A stretch of DNA of 13,740 nucleotides from Rhodobacterales bacterium UBA5972 (GTDB lineage Bacteria; Pseudomonadota; Alphaproteobacteria; Rhodobacterales; Rhodobacteraceae), in the NCBI GenBank assembly GCA_002430125.1, contig DJBQ01000145.1, forward strand, positions 33,918 to 47,657. The letters run 5' to 3'. Both the position numbers and the translations under genes were made by a program. Below are positions 5,897-13,740 of the stretch, in pieces. The notes below the pieces were generated by a model. It was given only the letters and a program-made list of their open reading frames with translations, was not told the origin of the DNA and did not search any database. The number at the start of each line of letters is the position of its first letter. The first letter of the stretch is position 1.

Positions 5897-8590
5897 TTAC
5901 TGCGACTCAGGCACAAGAATCTCACGTTTCCCCACATGATTTGACTGGCTGACAAGCCCGGCGTCTTCCATTTGTTCAACCAGACGCGCGGCCTTGTTAT
6001 ACCCAATCGCCAGTTTGCGCTGAATATAGCTGGTCGAACATTTGCGGTCCTTCAGCACAATCGCCACGGCCATATCATAAAGCGCATCATCACCATTACC
6101 GCTGCCGCCCAGACCCAGCACCAGATCAATCGCGCTTTCGCTGTCTTCATCCGGGCCTTCCACGACACTGGAAACATATTCCGGCGCGCCAAAGCTTTTC
6201 AGATGGTTCACGACTTCCTCGACCTCTTCATCCGACACAAACGGGCCGTGCACGCGGGTGATTTTGCCGCCACCAGCCATATACAGCATGTCGCCAGCCC
6301 CCAGCAGTTGTTCCGCCCCCATTTCACCCAGAATAGTCCGGCTGTCGATTTTACTGGTCACCTGAAACGAAATCCGGGTTGGAAAGTTGGCCTTGATTGT
6401 ACCGGTGATCACATCAACCGACGGGCGCTGTGTGGCCATGATCAGGTGAATACCCGACGCCCGCGCCATCTGCGCAAGCCGTTGAATACAAGCCTCAATC
6501 TCCTTGCCTGCGACCATCATCAGGTCGGCCATTTCGTCGACAATCACCACGATAAACGGCATCGAAACTGGCTTGAATTCGTCTGTCTCAAATACCGGAT
6601 CGCCGGTTTCGTCGTCAAATCCGGTTTGCACCGTGCGGCTGAAGTTTTCGCCTTTCGCCAGCGTGTCCTTCACCCGGCTATTATAGCCTTCGATGTTACG
6701 CACGCCCATTTTGGACATCTTGCGGTAACGCTCTTCCATTTCGCCGACAACCCATTTCAGGGCAACAACCGCCTTTTTCGGATCGGTCACAACGGGCGAC
6801 AACAAGTGCGGAATGCCGTCATAAACCGACAGTTCCAACATTTTCGGATCGATCATGATCATCCGGCATTCTTCGGGCGACAGTTTGTAAAGCAGGCTTA
6901 AGATCATCGTGTTGATCGCAACCGACTTACCCGAACCCGTGGTCCCCGCAATCAGCAAATGCGGCATCTTGGCAAGGTTCGCCACCACCGGATCACCGGC
7001 GATATTCTTGCCCAGCGCCAGCGGTAGTTTCTGCATCGAATCGCCAAAATCCTTAGAGGCAAGAATCTCTCGCAGCAGGACTTTTTCACGATGCACATTC
7101 GGCAGTTCGATCCCGATGACCGACCGCCCCGGCACCGTGGATACCCGCGCTGAAAGGGCGGACATTGACCGCGCGATATCGTCGGCCAAGCCAATCACCC
7201 GGCTGGCCTTCAGGCCCGGCGCCGGTTCCAGTTCGTACATCGTTACAACCGGCCCCGGCGAAACCGCACCGATTTCACCTTTGACGCCATAATCATCCAG
7301 CACGCTTTCCAACATCCGCGCGTTTTCTTCCAAAGCTTCATCCGACAGGTAATGCCGCTCGATGCTGACGGGGCTGGCCAACAGGTTCAGTGGTGGAAAT
7401 TCGAAATCCGACGTGGGATCCTCGAATTTCAGCGTTGGCTGCGCTTCGCGTTCGGCCTTTTTGCTGGTTTTCACGTTTCGACTGGTTCGATGCTGCACCA
7501 CAGCCCGACTTTCCGGAGTCGGTGGAACGTAAGGTGTTTTCGGGATAATCAACGGTTCCGGCGCAAGCGAATACGCAGCGTCGTCCACGTCGTCGTCTAC
7601 ATCAATCAAAATTGGTTCTGCGCGACGGGCAACCAGTTCCGATCTTGGCTTTGATTTACGATTTCGGATCACATCAGCAATGCGCGTGCGCACACGTTCT
7701 TCTGGCGGCGCCGAGATATTAAGGTTGGGAGCGCGCGGTGATACCAATTCAGGTTCAAGTGCCGTCACAACCGGTTGGCGACGCACAAACTCGGTTTTTG
7801 ACGCGCCAAAAGCCGGGCGGTTTCGATCAGCTTTGGCTGGCGTTGCAACTTGCGGTTCGTGGTGATGATCAGGTTCGTCATATTCTTCTTTGCGTTCCTG
7901 ACGACGATTATACGCAGCCTGCGCCGTGCGCGCCGCAGTCCCACCGGCGAAACCCAAAATGCGAACAATCGACGCATAGGTCAGGATGACACCAACCAAC
8001 AAAAACCGCGCGATTTTCGCCAGTTCCGCGCGATCTGTGCCCAGTACAAATGCGCCCAGAGCAACCATTGCGGCGCCTGACAACAGGCTGATCAGTTTGA
8101 TCCCAAAGACAAGATCAATCGGGATCAGCTCCAGAATCGCGGCAATCGCCGTATCGCCGAAAATGCCGCCCAGCCCAAAGCTAAGTCCCCAGTCAATCGC
8201 GGGCGCATGGGTCGAGGCAAAAATCGCAGCAATCGCAATTGCGATCGGCGAAAAAATCATCCGGCTGACAAATCGGTCCTCGCCGTAATGCCCCATAAAC
8301 CGCACACCCCAGACCAACCCGACCAGCGAAATGCCCCACGAGGCCCAGCCGATTGTCACGAATAGCGGACTGGCCAATGACGCACCGGTTTTACCCAGTA
8401 TGTTTCTCACTGGCGCGTCTGTTTCACTTAACCAACTTGGATCATCCGGCGTGAACGAGGCGATCAGCAGCAGCGCCAGCAGCCCGATAACAAGCATCAC
8501 CAATCCCAAAAGCTCTTTGCCGCGGCGTTGGATCGCCTCCTGCATATGGCTTTCCAACAATGGATTTCGTTGTCTAGTCTGATACGCCAT
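5897..8590 (-). CDS. ftsK: DNA translocase FtsK
   Basis: An 897-residue FtsK/SpoIIIE translocase that pumps chromosomal DNA at the septum and helps resolve chromosome dimers. The N-terminal 230 or so residues hold four or five membrane spans, starting with [21 protein letters not shown] charged, low-complexity linker (about 230-400) follows. The motor has Walker A GTTGSGKS (549-556) and Walker [10 protein letters not shown] with Asp685-Glu686. The last 64 residues form the winged-helix gamma domain ([20 protein letters not shown] onward, ending REILVPESQ), which reads polar DNA motifs and contacts XerD. All expected domains are present and intact. ATG at 8590 has GAGGACGGGA upstream. The gene starts only 14 bases after the aminotransferase stop, implying co-transcription, with lolA following. 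Confidence 0.97.
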   Translation of the reverse strand: MAYQTRQRNPLLESHMQEAIQRRGKELLGLVMLVIGLLALLLIASFTPDDPSWLSETDAPVRNILGKTGASLASPLFVTIGWASWGISLVGLVWGVRFMGHYGEDRFVSRMIFSPIAIAIAAIFASTHAPAIDWGLSFGLGGIFGDTAIAAILELIPIDLVFGIKLISLLSGAAMVALGAFVLGTDRAELAKIARFLLVGVILTYASIVRILGFAGGTAARTAQAAYNRRQERKEEYDEPDHHHEPQVATPAKADRNRPAFGASKTEFVRRQPVVTALEPELVSPRAPNLNISAPPEERVRTRIADVIRNRKSKPRSELVARRAEPILIDVDDDVDDAAYSLAPEPLIIPKTPYVPPTPESRAVVQHRTSRNVKTSKKAEREAQPTLKFEDPTSDFEFPPLNLLASPVSIERHYLSDEALEENARMLESVLDDYGVKGEIGAVSPGPVVTMYELEPAPGLKASRVIGLADDIARSMSALSARVSTVPGRSVIGIELPNVHREKVLLREILASKDFGDSMQKLPLALGKNIAGDPVVANLAKMPHLLIAGTTGSGKSVAINTMILSLLYKLSPEECRMIMIDPKMLELSVYDGIPHLLSPVVTDPKKAVVALKWVVGEMEERYRKMSKMGVRNIEGYNSRVKDTLAKGENFSRTVQTGFDDETGDPVFETDEFKPVSMPFIVVIVDEMADLMMVAGKEIEACIQRLAQMARASGIHLIMATQRPSVDVITGTIKANFPTRISFQVTSKIDSRTILGEMGAEQLLGAGDMLYMAGGGKITRVHGPFVSDEEVEEVVNHLKSFGAPEYVSSVVEGPDEDSESAIDLVLGLGGSGNGDDALYDMAVAIVLKDRKCSTSYIQRKLAIGYNKAARLVEQMEDAGLVSQSNHVGKREILVPESQ

Positions 8591-8604
8591 GCGTCCCGTC
8601 CTCG

Positions 8605-9783
8605 TTAGTAGATGCAGTCGCGGATCGCTTGTAATCCGCGCTGCACTTCTTGTTTGGGGGCCACCATGGCGACCCTGATATAACCCTGTCCGGGATTAAC
8701 CCCGTCAACTTCGCGGCTGAGATATGCACCCGGCAAAACCTTAACCCCAGTTTCCCGCCACAGCTTAATCGTCGCTGCCTCGCCGTCATCGACCGGCAAC
8801 CACAGAAAAAACCCGGCTTCAGGTGCCATATAGCCCTGCACATCTTTGAAAATCTCGTCGGCGATCCGGTACTTTTCCTGATACAGCTTGCGGCTTGCAA
8901 CCACATGCGCTTCGTCCTGCCAAACGGCGGTCGCGGCGCGTTGCAATGGCAGCGGCAGCGGTGCCCCGGAATAAGCCCGCAAGCGTTTCAGCTCGGCAAT
9001 CGCCTTTGGCCCGCTTGTGGCAAAACCTGAACGCAGACCGGCCAGATTGGATCGCTTTGACAGGGAATGAAACGCAACCACCCGTTCAGGGTCAACGCCG
9101 ATTTCTTTAGCAACCTCAAGCGCACCCGGAGGTGGGCTGTTACGGTAAATCTCGCAGTAACACTCATCCGCAAAAATCCGGAAATCGTGCTTTTCCGCCA
9201 GATGCAACAAGTCAGCCCAATACTCCCGCGACGCAACCGCACCCTGTGGATTGGACGGCGAGCAGACAAATGCAATGGCCGTCTGATCAAGAACTTCGGC
9301 AGACAACCGACTGAAATTAGGCAAAAATCCATCAGCCGCAGGGCAAGGAATGAAAACCGGTTCAGCATTAATCGCCGCCGCCCCGACCGCATAGACCTGA
9401 TAAAACGGGTTCGGGATCAGAATTTTCGCCCGCTTACCGTTCTTTTCTTCCGGACACAGCGCAATGGCTGCATTGAACAGCCCCTCACGGGTGCCGTTCA
9501 GCGTGATGATTTCGCTCAACGGATTTTTGACAACGCCATAGCGCAGCTTGATCCAGTCAGCGATCGCCGCCAGCAATTCCGGCGCGCCGTCATTCGGCGG
9601 ATACTGCCCGAATTCATGCGCATGTGCGGCGATAACTTCTGGTACAAACGCCGGAAACGCGTGTTTTGGGTCGCCAATTGTCATAGCGATTTCAGGCCCT
9701 CCCGCAGGAAGGTCAGCCAAAAGCGCACGCAGGCGCGGAAACGCGTATTCAGGCAGGTCCGAAAACCGCTGGGGAAACTGCAT
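8605..9783 (-). CDS. PLP-dependent class I/II aminotransferase (DapC-like)
   Basis: A 392-residue fold-type I aminotransferase. PLP would be bound by Lys243 in [16 protein letters not shown]. Asp206 of [10 protein letters not shown] would contact the pyridine nitrogen, and Asn178 of CSPSNPQG would contact the ring hydroxyl. Arg in YIRVAM near the C-terminus should bind the substrate carboxylate. The start ([19 protein letters not shown], then [12 protein letters not shown] and [11 protein letters not shown]) resembles N-succinyl-diaminopimelate aminotransferases (DapC) of the lysine and peptidoglycan precursor pathway. Specificity cannot be proved by motif reading and other amino acids are possible. 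GAGG precedes the ATG at 9783. It is the first gene of the aminotransferase-ftsK-lolA group. The 205-base gap upstream probably holds the operon promoter, but I could not single out a strong one. Confidence 0.88.
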   Translation of the reverse strand: MQFPQRFSDLPEYAFPRLRALLADLPAGGPEIAMTIGDPKHAFPAFVPEVIAAHAHEFGQYPPNDGAPELLAAIADWIKLRYGVVKNPLSEIITLNGTREGLFNAAIALCPEEKNGKRAKILIPNPFYQVYAVGAAAINAEPVFIPCPAADGFLPNFSRLSAEVLDQTAIAFVCSPSNPQGAVASREYWADLLHLAEKHDFRIFADECYCEIYRNSPPPGALEVAKEIGVDPERVVAFHSLSKRSNLAGLRSGFATSGPKAIAELKRLRAYSGAPLPLPLQRAATAVWQDEAHVVASRKLYQEKYRIADEIFKDVQGYMAPEAGFFLWLPVDDGEAATIKLWRETGVKVLPGAYLSREVDGVNPGQGYIRVAMVAPKQEVQRGLQAIRDCIY

Positions 9784-9988
9784 TAGTGCCTCAATTCACA
9801 GGGTCTAAACGCCCTATTTTCCATGACATTAACGCGAACCCGTCTTTCGGTCCAGCCTTGAGTTTACCTAATTAAAGCGGCAATTCGGTTGTGTCTTTTA
9901 TGTCTTTCAGAAAACTCCGGCCAAAAGCCAGCGCAACCAGACCTTCAGGAACAGCCCGAACCAAACCTTTTTACGCTTTTGCCTGATC

Positions 9989-11323
9989 CTATTCGGCCAA
10001 CGCCGCCTCGACTCCGGCACCGACGCGCAACAGTCGGCTGTCCTGACCAGCCGCCCCACACAGCATAATGCCACAAGACGGCACGCCGGTTGGCAGGGTC
10101 ATCGCCGTAAGCCCCATCAGATTGCCAATGCGGGTATTTCTGAGGGTCCGCAGGTTTTCCGACACGTAATAATCATGATCACTCGCCAGCCGTTCCACAT
10201 TCGGGGGCAGTATCGGCGAAGACGGCATGATCACCGCATCATAGCCAGCGGTCTTGGCAGCATATCCCGCCCGCAACTCACGCAGCCGCTTCCAGCCTTT
10301 CACATAGTCCAGCCCGGAAAAAACCGCGCCGCTGCGAAACCGATCCAGAATCTCTTTAAACATCAGGTCCGGCTGCTTTTCGATCACATCCTGCCAATGC
10401 GCATAGGCATCAACCGTGAACAGGCAGGCGGCAATCGGCATCGCATCAGCAACCTCGCTGACCTCGCCTTCGGTCACGATCCCACCAGCGGCTTTGATCA
10501 TTTCAACCGCGTTCTGAAAACCCTCTGCGGGCTCTTCGCTCAGATCGTCCATGGCGATTGTGTTCAGGATCATGAACCTGTGCCCCTTGACGCTTGCAGC
10601 GGTCAGATCAGCGGCCTTTTTGCCGGACATCGCAGCCGTCATATAGGCCGCATCCTCGACCGAACGGCACAGCGGACCGACCGTATCAAATGTTTCACTC
10701 AGCGGCACGACACCTTCCAGCGACAGTGCATTATGGGTTGGTTTGAACCCGACCAGATCATTCCACGCCGATGGTATCCGCACCGACCCACCGGTATCCG
10801 ACCCAATCCCACACGCCGCCAGCCCAAACGCAACCGACGTTGCCGCCCCCGAAGAAGACCCACCGGGCGCGCCTTCGGGATCATTCACATTGGGCGGTGT
10901 GGCAGTGATCGGGTTATAGCCAAGCCCGGAAAATGCCAGTTCCGACATATGCGTTTTGCCCAGACAGACCAATCCGGCCTTTGTGGCGTTCGCCAAAACC
11001 ACCGCATCTTTTGTCGGCACACGGCCTTTCAGATAGGCCGTGCCAGCCTCGGTTTTCGTACCTGCCGAATCAAACAGATCTTTCCACGAAATCGGCACGC
11101 CATCCAAAAGCCCAAGCCGCTGCCCGGCGACTGCTCGATCCGAGGCCGCCTTGGCTTCAGCCAACGCGCGATCATGGGTGACCGCTGAATAAATCCGGTC
11201 ACGATATTCATGACCATCAATCGCCTCGAGATAAATTTCCGTCAGGCGCAACGGGTCAATTTCACCCTGCCCAATGCCGCGCCCCAATTCACATGCACTC
11301 TCAAACAACCATTCCTGTGACAT
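9989..11323 (-). CDS. Amidase-signature family amidase
   Basis: A 444-residue amidase-signature hydrolase, which cuts carboxylic amides with a Ser-cisSer-Lys triad. All three residues are visible: Lys81 in DGVPISWKDLF, cis-Ser156 in PGGSSSGAA, and the nucleophile Ser180 in GIGSDTGGSVRIP. Their spacing (24 residues between the serines) is the family standard. The protein resembles GatA-like and aryl-amidase members, but no GatB or GatC gene is adjacent, so a catabolic amidase is more likely than a tRNA amidotransferase. The start is set at MSQEWLF (11323), where GGAGG lies 5 bases upstream. The frame remains open to 11365, but the extra 14 residues have no such site and would overlap the divergent promoter region. 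The substrate is unknown. Confidence 0.93.
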   Translation of the reverse strand: MSQEWLFESACELGRGIGQGEIDPLRLTEIYLEAIDGHEYRDRIYSAVTHDRALAEAKAASDRAVAGQRLGLLDGVPISWKDLFDSAGTKTEAGTAYLKGRVPTKDAVVLANATKAGLVCLGKTHMSELAFSGLGYNPITATPPNVNDPEGAPGGSSSGAATSVAFGLAACGIGSDTGGSVRIPSAWNDLVGFKPTHNALSLEGVVPLSETFDTVGPLCRSVEDAAYMTAAMSGKKAADLTAASVKGHRFMILNTIAMDDLSEEPAEGFQNAVEMIKAAGGIVTEGEVSEVADAMPIAACLFTVDAYAHWQDVIEKQPDLMFKEILDRFRSGAVFSGLDYVKGWKRLRELRAGYAAKTAGYDAVIMPSSPILPPNVERLASDHDYYVSENLRTLRNTRIGNLMGLTAMTLPTGVPSCGIMLCGAAGQDSRLLRVGAGVEAALAE

Positions 11324-11372
11324 CACGTCCTCCGTCAATGCTTTGTCGCAACGGTAGCGGCGCAAAGTCCAA

Positions 11373-11400
11373 TGGACAATCCCGATTGCGGTGCGATACT
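11373..11400 (+). promoter_or_regulatory. Candidate promoter of the UbiH-family gene
   Basis: TGGACA (11373-11378), a 16-base spacer and GATACT (11395-11400) match -35 and -10 consensus at 5 and 4 of 6 positions. Transcription would begin at about 11407, right at the preferred start codon (11408), so the mRNA could be leaderless or nearly so. The site lies in the 84-base divergent gap shared with the amidase gene. Confidence 0.35.
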
Positions 11401-11407
11401 TGGACCT

Positions 11408-12631
11408 ATGAAATCTGACACTGATATTCTGATCGTAGGCGGCGGTTTGAACGGCCCGGCCTTGGCGATTGCTTTAGCGCAGAATGGCCTGCGCGTAACG
11501 CTGGTTGATGCCTTACCGCTGTCTGTGCGCGCCGACCCCGGCTTTGACGGGCGCGCCTATGCACTGGCGCGGGCGACGACGCAAATGTTGCGGGCAATCG
11601 GTATCTGGGACGCGGTCGCCACCCACGCTCAGCCGATCCTGGATATTATCGCCAGCGATGGACGCCCCGGCCAAGGGGCTGCACCGTGGTTTTTGCATTT
11701 CGACCATACCGAGATTGAAGAAGGCCCAATGGGCTTCATGCTGGAAGACCGCTATCTGCGCCGCGCCCTGCTGGCCGCTGTCGGCAAGACCAAAAACATC
11801 ACACAAGTTGCAGGTCGCGTGGTGGCGCAGAAGACCGGCCAAACAGGCGCCGAAGTCACGCTTGATAACGGCGAACGCTTAACTGCCCGTCTGTTGGTTG
11901 GTTGCGACGGGCGCGACAGTGGCGTCGCCCTGCGCGCCGGGATCGCACGCACTGGTTGGGGATACGAGCAAACCGCCTTGGTCTGCGCGATTGCCCACGA
12001 GAAACCCCATAATGGCGCTGCGCATCAATTTTTCACCCCCTCCGGTCCCTTGGGAATTCTGCCGTTACCCGGCAATCGCTGCTCGATCGTCTGGGCGGAA
12101 ACCACGGAACGCGCCGCATGCATCACCCAACTTTCTGATGCGGATTATCTGGCCGAACTGCGCCCGGTTTTCGGCGAGTTTCTTGGCAAGATTGCACTGG
12201 AAGGCGACCGGTTTTCCTATCCGTTGAAACTGACAATCGCCAACAGTTTTATCGCCACGCGCCTCGTGCTTGTGGGCGATGCCGCCCACGGTATGCACCC
12301 TTTGGCGGGGCAAGGTCTGAACATGGGGCTGCGGGATGTCGCCGCCTTGGCCGAAGTCCTGACGCTGGCCAATCGCCGTGGCGAGGATTTCGCAAACGAT
12401 CTGGTTTTAGCGCGATATCAACAATGGCGTCGGTTTGATACGGCCACAATGGCCGCCGCAACTGATGGCATTAACCGGTTGTTTTCCAACGAAAACCCGA
12501 TCCTTCGCGCTGGTCGCGACCTTGGGCTTGGGATCGTGAACGCCGTGCCAGAATTGCGGCGCGGCCTGATCCGCCAAGCGGCTGGTCTGACCGGTGACTT
12601 GCCGAAACTGATGCAGGGCAAAGCGATCTGA
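11408..12631 (+). CDS. UbiH/COQ6-family FAD-dependent hydroxylase
   Basis: A 408-residue class A flavoprotein monooxygenase of the UbiH/UbiF/COQ6 group, which hydroxylates the aromatic ring during ubiquinone synthesis. The dinucleotide fold is DILIVGGGLNGPALAIALAQ with Gly11, Gly13 and Gly16. RAYALA (about residues 49-54) fits the conserved segment after the second strand. CDGRDSGVA is the DG motif, and GDAAHGMHPLAGQGLNMGLR (Asp291) is the GD motif plus the ubiquinone-hydroxylase signature. Alphaproteobacteria use different sets of these enzymes for C1, C5 and C6 hydroxylation, so the ring position is not assigned. The start at MKSDTDIL is chosen over an ATG at 11372 because family members begin just before the Rossmann strand. 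The P1-family peptidase gene follows after 36 bases on the same strand. Confidence 0.92.
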   Translation: MKSDTDILIVGGGLNGPALAIALAQNGLRVTLVDALPLSVRADPGFDGRAYALARATTQMLRAIGIWDAVATHAQPILDIIASDGRPGQGAAPWFLHFDHTEIEEGPMGFMLEDRYLRRALLAAVGKTKNITQVAGRVVAQKTGQTGAEVTLDNGERLTARLLVGCDGRDSGVALRAGIARTGWGYEQTALVCAIAHEKPHNGAAHQFFTPSGPLGILPLPGNRCSIVWAETTERAACITQLSDADYLAELRPVFGEFLGKIALEGDRFSYPLKLTIANSFIATRLVLVGDAAHGMHPLAGQGLNMGLRDVAALAEVLTLANRRGEDFANDLVLARYQQWRRFDTATMAAATDGINRLFSNENPILRAGRDLGLGIVNAVPELRRGLIRQAAGLTGDLPKLMQGKAI

Positions 12632-12667
12632 TTTCACGCGCGCCGTAAGCCTAAAAAGGAACCGCAG

Positions 12668-13740
12668 ATGCCAACTCCCGTCAAACCCCGCGCCCGCGAT
12701 CTTGGTCTGCCGTTTCCCGGAACACCCGGTCCGTTTAATGCAATCACCGATGTGCCTGGCGTCAGTGTCGGCTTTACGACCCTGACCGATCCCGCCCGCA
12801 ACATCCGCACCGGTGTTACCGCCATTCTGCCGCATGAACCACAATCGACCCCACGACCGGTCTGGGCCGGTCAATATGCCCTGAATGGGAATGGCGAGAT
12901 GACCGGCACCCATTGGATCAACGACGCGGGCTATTTCATCGGCCCGATTTGCATCACCAACACCCACTCGGTCGGCATGGTGCATCATGGTGCGACGCGC
13001 TGGATGATCGACACCTATGCGGATTATTTCCGCACCGAACACGCTTGGGCAATGCCCGTGGTAGCCGAAACCTATGACGGTGTGCTGAACGATATTAACG
13101 GCCAGCACGTGACCACCGAACACACAATTGCCGCCCTGAACAGCGCCACAACCGGCCCTGTGGCCGAAGGATCAACCGGCGGCGGCAATGGCATGATCGC
13201 CTATGAATTCAAAGGCGGCACCGGCACCGCATCGCGCCGCGTGACGATAGGCGGAGAAACCTACACCGTTGGCGCCTTGGTGCAGGCCAATCACGGCATC
13301 CGCCCTTGGCTGACGATCTTGGGCAAACCGATCGGCCAGATGATGCCCGAGGGGCGCCTGCGCGAACAGGAATCAGGCTCCATCATCGTGATCCTCGCCA
13401 CCGACGCGCCCTTATCCTGCCTGTCTTTGCGCCAAACCGCCAAGCGCGCCGCAATCGGCATCGGGCGCGGCGGCACTCCCGGCGGCAACAGTTCCGGCGA
13501 TATTTTCCTCGCATTTTCCGTGGCAAACCCGCAGAAAATGCCGGAAAACGACGCAGCGCTGACCACAAGGACCGAGCTTAACACCGACATGATCGACCCG
13601 CTTTACCTTGCCGCCGTTGAATGCGTTGAAGAGGCAGTGGTGAACGCAATCGTCGCCGGTGAAGACGCGCCAACCGTCAAACCTGCCGGGAATGTCTGCA
13701 AAGCCATCGACACCGAAAAACTGCGGCAGGTGTTCGCGGA
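12668..13740 (+). CDS. P1 (DmpA-type) family peptidase, 3' end cut off
   Basis: About 357 residues are visible before the window ends; family members are usually around 350-400, so little is missing. P1/DmpA peptidases are self-cleaving Ntn-like aminopeptidases acting on L- or D-aminoacyl and beta-aminoacyl amides. Visible motifs are PGPFNAITDVPGVSVG at the N-terminus, then NTHSVGMV (about 98-105), EGSTGGGNGM, VGALVQANHG, and the self-processing site GGTPGGNSSGDIFLAFS. By comparison with DmpA, cleavage should fall between Ser275 and Ser276, freeing Ser276 as the nucleophile of the beta subunit. There is no signal peptide. The ATG has AAGGA 7 bases upstream. It follows the UbiH-family gene by 36 bases, suggesting a shared transcript, though no functional link to ubiquinone is evident. 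Confidence 0.93.
   Translation, partial: MPTPVKPRARDLGLPFPGTPGPFNAITDVPGVSVGFTTLTDPARNIRTGVTAILPHEPQSTPRPVWAGQYALNGNGEMTGTHWINDAGYFIGPICITNTHSVGMVHHGATRWMIDTYADYFRTEHAWAMPVVAETYDGVLNDINGQHVTTEHTIAALNSATTGPVAEGSTGGGNGMIAYEFKGGTGTASRRVTIGGETYTVGALVQANHGIRPWLTILGKPIGQMMPEGRLREQESGSIIVILATDAPLSCLSLRQTAKRAAIGIGRGGTPGGNSSGDIFLAFSVANPQKMPENDAALTTRTELNTDMIDPLYLAAVECVEEAVVNAIVAGEDAPTVKPAGNVCKAIDTEKLRQVFA

Noticed and set aside
5972..6901. 309-codon plus-strand open frame inside ftsK
   Set aside because: Lies fully antisense to the ftsK motor domain, whose motifs are intact; the His/Arg-rich composition is typical of a shadow frame.
9067..9786. 239-codon plus-strand open frame inside the aminotransferase gene
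   Set aside because: Antisense shadow of a complete PLP enzyme; composition is Arg/Asn-rich and motif-free.
9784..9988. Clear promoter or terminator in the 205-base gap between the amidase and aminotransferase genes
   Set aside because: Only weak 4-bp hairpins and poor -35/-10 pairings were found; a promoter is expected here but cannot be pinpointed.
10175..11188. 337-codon plus-strand open frame inside the amidase gene
   Set aside because: Antisense to a complete amidase with all catalytic residues; Arg/Pro/His-rich shadow with no recognisable domain.
12407..13123. 238-codon minus-strand open frame across the UbiH-family and P1 peptidase genes
   Set aside because: Antisense to two genes with intact family motifs and good ribosome-binding sites.

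Overview
The window looks like chromosomal DNA from a marine alphaproteobacterium of the Rhodobacterales (Roseobacter group or a close relative). This is judged from protein style (a DUF2794 protein, HspQ, FtsK next to LolA), moderate-to-high GC and compact gene packing. It is inferred by eye; no search was run. No phage, transposase, CRISPR array, rRNA or tRNA is visible. Almost all of the window is ordinary housekeeping or metabolic coding sequence, cut at both ends.

Layout: 1-290 (+) is the C-terminal part of an NlpC/P60 cysteine peptidase. It converges, with overlapping stop codons, on a DUF2794 protein (287-634, -). Next comes the only long gene-poor stretch, 635-1122, which holds two copies of a structured hairpin repeat and a Rho-independent-type terminator. 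A gamma-glutamyltransferase-family Ntn hydrolase (1123-2703, +) and a rhodanese-like protein (2815-3213, +) follow, separated by a nested palindrome at 2733-2782. The rhodanese gene converges on hspQ (3217-3552, -). hspQ is divergent from an AEC-family permease (3639-4520, +), and a lytic-transglycosylase-like lipoprotein (4607-5185, +) follows. A minus-strand group, read right to left, contains a DapC-like aminotransferase (9783-8605), ftsK (8590-5897) and lolA (5827-5216). An amidase (11323-9989, -) is divergent from a UbiH/COQ6-type flavin monooxygenase (11408-12631, +), which leads into a nearly complete P1/DmpA-type peptidase (12668 to the window end, +).

Functionally there is a cell-envelope and division theme: NlpC/P60 peptidase, SLT lipoprotein, LolA, FtsK and possibly a DAP-pathway aminotransferase. 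There are also several amide-bond hydrolases of unrelated folds: the GGT-like enzyme, the amidase-signature enzyme and the DmpA-like peptidase. I see no evidence that these hydrolases form one pathway.

The most interesting signal is not a protein. The two elements at 777-825 and 990-1038 share a nearly invariant C-rich 23-nt loop, while their stems differ by a compensatory base-pair change and a consistent G-U/G-C change. The first copy is followed by a plus-strand terminator. This suggests a structured RNA or a hairpin mobile repeat rather than a protein-coding region.
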